A DNA stretch of 9,843 nt from Methanomassiliicoccales archaeon (lineage in GTDB: Archaea > Thermoplasmatota > Thermoplasmata > Methanomassiliicoccales > JACIVX01), in NCBI GenBank assembly GCA_028679985.1, contig JAJRAH010000154.1, positions 1-9,843 on the forward strand, written 5' to 3'. Every line of letters starts with the position of its first letter. Position 1 is the stretch's first letter. Below are positions 6,639 through 9,843 of the stretch, piece after piece. Made by a program: the position numbers and the translations under genes. A model generated the notes under the pieces. It saw only the letters and a program-made list of their open reading frames with translations, ran no database searches and was not told the origin of the DNA.

Positions 6639-7939
6639 GCGGACACCCTCGCTTCAACAAGCGCCTCGACGGCCTTCGCGGCCGCCGCCGATCCTTGTGC
6701 GACGGATTCCGGAATGTCAGCCGGGCCTGCGCAGTACCCGGCGATATAGACGCCGGGGACCGATGTCTCGACCCTAGCCAGAATTCTGTCCTTCGATCTG
6801 ATGAAACCGAACTCCGTGAGCTCTACTCCGAGAACCTTGGCCAATCTCGGCATCGAGTCCCTCGGAATGAGCGTCGTTGCAAGGACGACCATGTCGAACT
6901 CTCGTCGCTCGGATTTTCCGGCGACATCATATGATACGATAAGATTGTGATTCTCCGTTTCTTCCTGGACGGTCGCATCGGAGTTGACGAATTCTACGCC
7001 ATAATCGCGTTTCGCCCGCCCGACGTATTCGAAGAACCCTTTGGAGCACGCCCTCAGGTCCTTGTAGAATATCGTCGTCTTGATGTCTTCCTTGTGCTCC
7101 TTCGCGAGCATCGCCTCTTTAGTCGAGTGCATGCAGCACACTTCGCAACAGTATGGATGGTTGAGCTGGACATTCCTAGAGCCCACGCACTGGATGAACG
7201 CTATGTTTCTCGGCTCCTGGCTGTCCGATCTCCTTACCACGTGCCCGCCGGTTGGGCCCGCGGCGTTCGTCAGCCGCTCGTACTCCATCGCGGTGTAAAC
7301 GTTCGGGAATCTCTCATAACCGTACTCGCCTGCGACCTTCGGATTCCAGACGTCATAGCCTGTGGCACAGATAACCGCGCCCACCTCTATCTCCAGGATC
7401 GCGTCCTTCATTTCGTAATCGATCGCCTCCCGTTTGCAGACCTTCTTGCACACGCCACACTTTCCTTCGGTAAGGAACTTGCAGTGCTCCCGATCTATCG
7501 TCGCGACCCTCGGGACTGCCTGCAGGAACGGCATGTATATGGCCCGACGCGTCGCCAGTCCCGCCTCGAAATCGTTCGGGATGCCCTTCGTGGGACACTT
7601 CTGGAGGCACTCTCCACAGCCGGTGCACTTCGATTCATCGACGTACCGAGCCTTTCTGAGCACTCTCGCCTGGAAGCGGCCTTTTCGCCCTTCCAGCCCG
7701 ATGAGTTCTGAGTAAGTCAGCACGTTGATGTTCGGATGACCGTAACAATCCGCCATCTTCGGCGCTAATATGCATATAGAACAGTCGTTCGTGGGGAAGG
7801 TCTTGTCGAGCTGCGCCATTCGCCCTCCAATGCTCGGCGAGCTCTCGACCAGATGGACTATCACTCCCTTGTCGGCCAGGTCCAGGGACGCCTGGATACC
7901 CGCGACACCTCCTCCGATTACTAGCACAGATCTCTCCAT
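6635..7939 (-). CDS. hdrA: HdrA first half (QmoA-like single FAD unit), split form, module A
   Basis: This 434-residue protein matches the first 430 or so residues of the full HdrA at 1014-4025 and has QmoA-like size. It shows VIGGGVAGIQASLDLAD at 7-23 for the FAD ADP moiety, LVES at 30-33 and TFPTNDCSICILAPKM with C53 and C56. A ferredoxin motif CTGCGECLQKCP lies at 105-116. The second motif is irregular, with cysteines at 153, 161, 164 and 168. CVGSR at 251-255 is followed by YCCEVCCM. The C-terminal block VPGVYIAGYCAGPADIPESV at 394-413 is the usual second flavin contact. The ATG at 7939 has the site GGAGAGGGTG five bases upstream. It is the first gene after the only intergenic gap in the window, so transcription could restart here. 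The gene ends at a natural domain boundary and overlaps the next start by four bases, so this is a genuine split gene, not a frameshifted HdrA. Confidence 0.92.
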   Translation of the reverse strand: MERSVLVIGGGVAGIQASLDLADKGVIVHLVESSPSIGGRMAQLDKTFPTNDCSICILAPKMADCYGHPNINVLTYSELIGLEGRKGRFQARVLRKARYVDESKCTGCGECLQKCPTKGIPNDFEAGLATRRAIYMPFLQAVPRVATIDREHCKFLTEGKCGVCKKVCKREAIDYEMKDAILEIEVGAVICATGYDVWNPKVAGEYGYERFPNVYTAMEYERLTNAAGPTGGHVVRRSDSQEPRNIAFIQCVGSRNVQLNHPYCCEVCCMHSTKEAMLAKEHKEDIKTTIFYKDLRACSKGFFEYVGRAKRDYGVEFVNSDATVQEETENHNLIVSYDVAGKSERREFDMVVLATTLIPRDSMPRLAKVLGVELTEFGFIRSKDRILARVETSVPGVYIAGYCAGPADIPESVAQGSAAAAKAVEALVEARVSA

Positions 7940-7944
7940 CGCGA

Positions 7945-7954
7945 CACCCTCTCC
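7945..7954 (-). promoter_or_regulatory. Shine-Dalgarno site of the split hdrA first half
   Basis: On the minus strand the site reads GGAGAGGGTG and stands five bases before ATG 7939. The same ten bases occur before the Cys-repeat gene at 8461-8470, which helps fix that start. Confidence 0.75.
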
Positions 7955-7977
7955 GTTCGTCGGAATCGTCGAGAACC

Positions 7978-7986
7978 CCTTAATCC
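7978..7986 (-). promoter_or_regulatory. Weak possible archaeal TATA-like element upstream of module A
   Basis: The minus strand reads GAGAAAGGATTAAGG around here: a purine-rich stretch, then GATTAA. If it worked as BRE/TATA, the start point about 25 bases downstream (near 7955) would leave a very short leader just including the ribosome site at 7945-7954. The match is poor and no other promoter-like element is clear in the gap, so this is only a candidate. The whole region could be one transcript. Confidence 0.15.
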
Positions 7987-8055
7987 TTTCTCTGGGTTCC
8001 TCAATCCCAACGGGTTGTTTCCTTCTTTTGCGTCTCTCCTAATCGCTCGCATTCG

Positions 8056-8083
8056 GTCCGGAACGGACGCTTTCCTTCCGGAC
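8056..8083 (-). other. Perfect 8-bp inverted repeat (stem-loop) just after the Cys-repeat gene
   Basis: The arms GTCCGGAA and TTCCGGAC (8056-8063 and 8076-8083) pair perfectly around a 12-base loop. The structure begins two bases past the stop at 8086. No T-run follows in the transcription direction, so it is not a typical intrinsic terminator. It could stabilise or process the mRNA, attenuate transcription into module A, or be a regulator's operator. The rest of the 7940-8085 gap shows nothing convincing. Confidence 0.5.
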
Positions 8084-8085
8084 TA

Positions 8086-8454
8086 TCACATCTCTTTCGA
8101 GAGCACGCTCCGCAGTTCGTTGTCCCCCGAAAGTTCGGATACCTTCACTTTGAAGGGCTTCTTCTTCACGGTCTCCCTCTCGTACCTTTGGCAGTTAGGA
8201 TAGGTGCAAGGGTTGCACTTCCGCTCGGAACAGGAGAGCTCCAAAAGGACGTACCTCTGTCTGTACGTATCGCCACCGGCAGAGATGCGCGTGGGGGCCT
8301 CGAAAATCCGGCTGGATACTATCTGTTTGTGGCCGTTCTCCCTCACAAAGCGCTGACAGTTCGGGTACGTGCAGGGGTTGCACTTCCTGTCTGCGCAAGA
8401 GAGCTCCAGCATCAGGTATCTCTTTTGCGAGTTGTCAAGATCTTGCTTGTTCAC
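8086..8454 (-). CDS. Small protein with two CX4CX2CX4C repeats, unknown family
   Basis: I do not recognise this 122-residue basic, soluble protein. It holds two near-identical 30-residue units, exactly 55 residues apart, each with Y-x-LELSC, then RKCNPCTYPNCQR and ending RE. Twenty-two of 30 positions are identical. Cysteines are at 20, 25, 28, 33 and 75, 80, 83, 88, each set spaced CX4CX2CX4C, so each unit could hold one [4Fe-4S] cluster or a zinc ion. This is not the CXXCXXCXXXCP ferredoxin pattern. A charged, cysteine-free tail follows residue 95, and no signal peptide or membrane segment is visible. GTG 8454 is preferred because GGAGAGGGTG lies six bases upstream; GTG 8463 would be the last bases of that site. 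It overlaps the HdrCB gene by 20 bases, so the two are probably translated together. An accessory electron carrier, assembly factor or regulatory partner of HdrCB is possible but unproven. Confidence 0.85.
   Translation of the reverse strand: MNKQDLDNSQKRYLMLELSCADRKCNPCTYPNCQRFVRENGHKQIVSSRIFEAPTRISAGGDTYRQRYVLLELSCSERKCNPCTYPNCQRYERETVKKKPFKVKVSELSGDNELRSVLSKEM
8173..8262 (-). repeat. Second copy of the internal Cys-motif repeat
   Basis: Encodes residues 65-94 of the small Cys-rich protein. It aligns without gaps to 8338-8427, offset by 165 bases. The bases GGTTGCACTT (plus strand, 8211 and 8376) are identical in both, and most differences are conservative, as expected for an old internal duplication kept under selection. 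Confidence 0.85.
8338..8427 (-). repeat. First copy of the internal Cys-motif repeat
   Basis: Encodes residues 10-39 of the small Cys-rich protein, with cysteines at 20, 25, 28 and 33. It is the partner of 8173-8262. Between the units lies a 25-residue spacer with no cysteines. Confidence 0.85.
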
Positions 8455-9610
8455 TACCGTCACCCTCTCCTAGTCTTTCTGCGATGACAACCCCGAAATC
8501 CCTAACGACTATTTTCACCTTTCCCCTATCCACGGGTAGTTTAGGGCTGCTCAATAGGCAATTGAAGTGAATGGCGCATTTCGGACAGAATGTCAGCATC
8601 ATGTCCGCGCCTGTCCCAGCCGCCTCGATAAGGCGGTCCAACTGCAACTTGCGCGACGTCTCGCTGCAGTTCCCGAAGGCATTGACGCCACAGCATCCCG
8701 CCTTCTCCCTATTGTTCGGCATCTCGACGAGGTCCATTCCTATTTCCTTGATCAGGTCTCGCGGCGGATCGTATATGCCGAGATGCCTTCCGAGCCTGCA
8801 GGAGTCCTGGTACGTGACCTTGCCCCCGTTCTCCTTGAACTTCAGTTTCCCCTCGTCGACAAGTTCCAACAGATACTCGGAGATGTGCTTGAGCTCGAAG
8901 GGCAGGTCGCCGAGGAAGTCCTGATAGTCGACTTCGAAGGTCCGCATGCATTCGGGGCAGGAGAACACCACCGTCTTCGCACCTGACTCCTTGATGATCT
9001 TCACGTTCCGGTCCATCAGACTCAAGAGCGAATCCTCGTCACCGGTCCAGTTGAGGTCGTGCCCGCAGCAGACTTCATTGTTGCTTACGACAGGCTCTAT
9101 CCCTGCAGCGTTCAGGACCTTCACTATGCTAGCCGGCGTCCTTTTCAGCTCCGCCGCACGATCGTAGTACAGCGTCCCGAGCTGAACGGCACAGCCGGTG
9201 AAGTAGAACACGTCCCCCTTCTCCTTCACGCGAAGATCCGGCGTCAGCCAGGAAAGCCGATTCTGCTTCAACCCCTTGGCCATAATCCTCTGCATCGTGT
9301 GGACCGCGCCGCCCTGCGACAGCACCGGCAGATTTCCCGCTTTGGCGGCCTCTGCCCTCATGCCCTGGATGAAACCAGTGTAATCGACCTTGTAGGGACA
9401 CATGTCATTGCACATCTCGCACGTGATGCAGGACCACATGTCCTTCTCCTGCGCGAGATTCGTCTCGACGCCCTCGAGCGCCTTGACGACGATCAATCTA
9501 GGGGCGAAGTTCGGATCGACCCTGGCGACGGGGCACACGCTCGTGCACTTCCCGCACTCGACGCAGTCGAACGCCCCGGTGTCGTCTATCAGCTTCTTCA
9601 TCTCGCTCAT
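8435..9610 (-). CDS. hdrD: HdrD-type fused HdrC-HdrB heterodisulfide reductase catalytic subunit
   Basis: The protein has 391 residues. The HdrC part carries two [4Fe-4S] ferredoxin motifs, CVECGKCTSVCP at 16-27 and CITCEMCNDMCP at 61-72. The HdrB part has two CCG domains: C140, C181-C182, C218/C221 and C271, C306-C307, C342/C345. These are the ligands of the two noncubane clusters that reduce disulfide in HdrB/HdrD, and none is missing. There is no membrane segment and no HdrE nearby, so it is soluble, as in HdrABC rather than HdrDE systems. The true substrate is unknown outside methanogens; other CCG proteins such as GlpC or lactate/glycolate oxidase subunits share this layout. ATG 9610 is chosen because it overlaps the MvhD stop as ATGA and follows AAGGAGGCC. 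The longer frame up to 9814 lies within mvhD. It ends inside the Cys-repeat gene, with a 20-base overlap. Confidence 0.9.
   Translation of the reverse strand: MSEMKKLIDDTGAFDCVECGKCTSVCPVARVDPNFAPRLIVVKALEGVETNLAQEKDMWSCITCEMCNDMCPYKVDYTGFIQGMRAEAAKAGNLPVLSQGGAVHTMQRIMAKGLKQNRLSWLTPDLRVKEKGDVFYFTGCAVQLGTLYYDRAAELKRTPASIVKVLNAAGIEPVVSNNEVCCGHDLNWTGDEDSLLSLMDRNVKIIKESGAKTVVFSCPECMRTFEVDYQDFLGDLPFELKHISEYLLELVDEGKLKFKENGGKVTYQDSCRLGRHLGIYDPPRDLIKEIGMDLVEMPNNREKAGCCGVNAFGNCSETSRKLQLDRLIEAAGTGADMMLTFCPKCAIHFNCLLSSPKLPVDRGKVKIVVRDFGVVIAERLGEGDGSEQARS
8461..8470 (-). promoter_or_regulatory. Shine-Dalgarno site that decides the Cys-repeat gene start
   Basis: GGAGAGGGTG on the minus strand, identical to the site at 7945-7954. 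It is six bases from GTG 8454. The in-frame GTG at 8463 overlaps the site itself and is unlikely to be used. Confidence 0.65.
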
Positions 9611-9843
9611 TCGGAGGCCTCCTTGAGCGGACTGGGTCCCAGCGATTTCAGATCCTCCGTGAACTCTTTCATCGTCGCGGCGAACTTCGCTCCCTCCGAT
9701 GCGGATATCCATTCCAGGCGAAGTCGTCTGCCGTCGAGACCGAGCTGGTCGATCAGTTCCTTCGTCGCCTCGACCTTCTTCTGGGCCTTCTCGTTTCCTG
9801 ATATGTAGTGGCAATCGCCGATGTGGCAGCCCGCGACGAGCAC
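9607..9843 (-). CDS. mvhD: MvhD, third copy, C-terminal part (start lies beyond the window)
   Basis: The frame is open to the window edge; the 79 codons seen (78 residues plus stop) are the last half of an MvhD. The first visible residues, VLVAGCHIGDCHYISGN, correspond to the second cysteine pair (GCHxxDCHY). LRLEWISASEGAKF and a normal C-terminus ending KEASE follow. The missing upstream part should carry CNWCSYAGADLAGVSR and MCS. The first codon is GTG in the middle of the domain, so it is not a start. There is no winged-helix tail, unlike the copy at 4027-4800. It overlaps the HdrCB start by four bases. By analogy with the other two copies, a further hdrA probably lies upstream outside the window. 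Confidence 0.9.
   Translation of the reverse strand: MLVAGCHIGDCHYISGNEKAQKKVEATKELIDQLGLDGRRLRLEWISASEGAKFAATMKEFTEDLKSLGPSPLKEASE

Noticed and set aside
6947..7711. Plus-strand open frame of 254 codons
   Set aside because: Antisense shadow of the split HdrA first half; composition is atypical for a protein and there are no motifs.
7973..7999. Six-base inverted repeat GAACCC/GGGTTC in the gap
   Set aside because: Short stem with a 15-base loop and mismatching flanks; expected by chance in GC-rich sequence.
9611..9814. N-terminal extension of the HdrCB gene to 9814
   Set aside because: Overlaps the end of mvhD in another frame and is low-complexity; the ATGA overlap at 9610 gives a clear start.
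1..9843. tRNA, rRNA, CRISPR array, insertion sequence or attachment site
   Set aside because: Nearly every base is covered by overlapping redox genes; no repeats with regular spacers, no transposase and no tRNA-like fold were seen.

Overview
The window is one dense, minus-strand gene cluster of iron-sulfur and flavin electron-transfer proteins of the heterodisulfide reductase / methyl-viologen hydrogenase (Hdr-Mvh) type. Transcription runs from high to low coordinates. Nothing on the plus strand looks like a gene. Strong GGAGGTG-type Shine-Dalgarno sites, coupled start/stop overlaps and the gene content suggest an archaeon, possibly a non-methanogenic or methanogen-related euryarchaeal/Thermoplasmatota-like lineage. 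That placement is inference: related clusters also occur in sulfate-reducing and other anaerobic bacteria, and the window holds no rRNA or other marker.

Layout in transcription order. The end of an MvhD gene (9843-9607) overlaps a fused HdrC-HdrB (HdrD-type) gene (9610-8435). This overlaps a small protein with two near-identical CX4CX2CX4C repeats (8454-8086) that I do not recognise. A 146-base gap follows, the only one in the window, holding a perfect 8-bp inverted repeat. Module A comes next: a one-FAD HdrA half (7939-6635), the other HdrA half with ferredoxins (6638-4797), and MvhD fused to a winged-helix domain (4800-4027). Module B follows one base later: a full two-FAD HdrA (4025-1014), a stand-alone MvhD (1014-562), a stand-alone winged-helix protein (557-186), and the start of a group 3c [NiFe]-hydrogenase small subunit, MvhG (186 to the edge).

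The most striking feature is that modules A and B are paralogous and mirror each other. HdrA is split in A and fused in B, while MvhD-winged helix is fused in A and split in B. Together with the HdrCB protein and MvhG, the set looks like an electron-bifurcating complex in which H2 (via MvhG and a presumed MvhA beyond the edge) feeds MvhD, then HdrA flavin, then ferredoxin and HdrCB. The terminal acceptor, the role of the winged-helix domain and the role of the Cys-repeat protein are unknown. The Cys-repeat protein and the MvhD-linked winged-helix domain are the best candidates for undescribed parts of this system.
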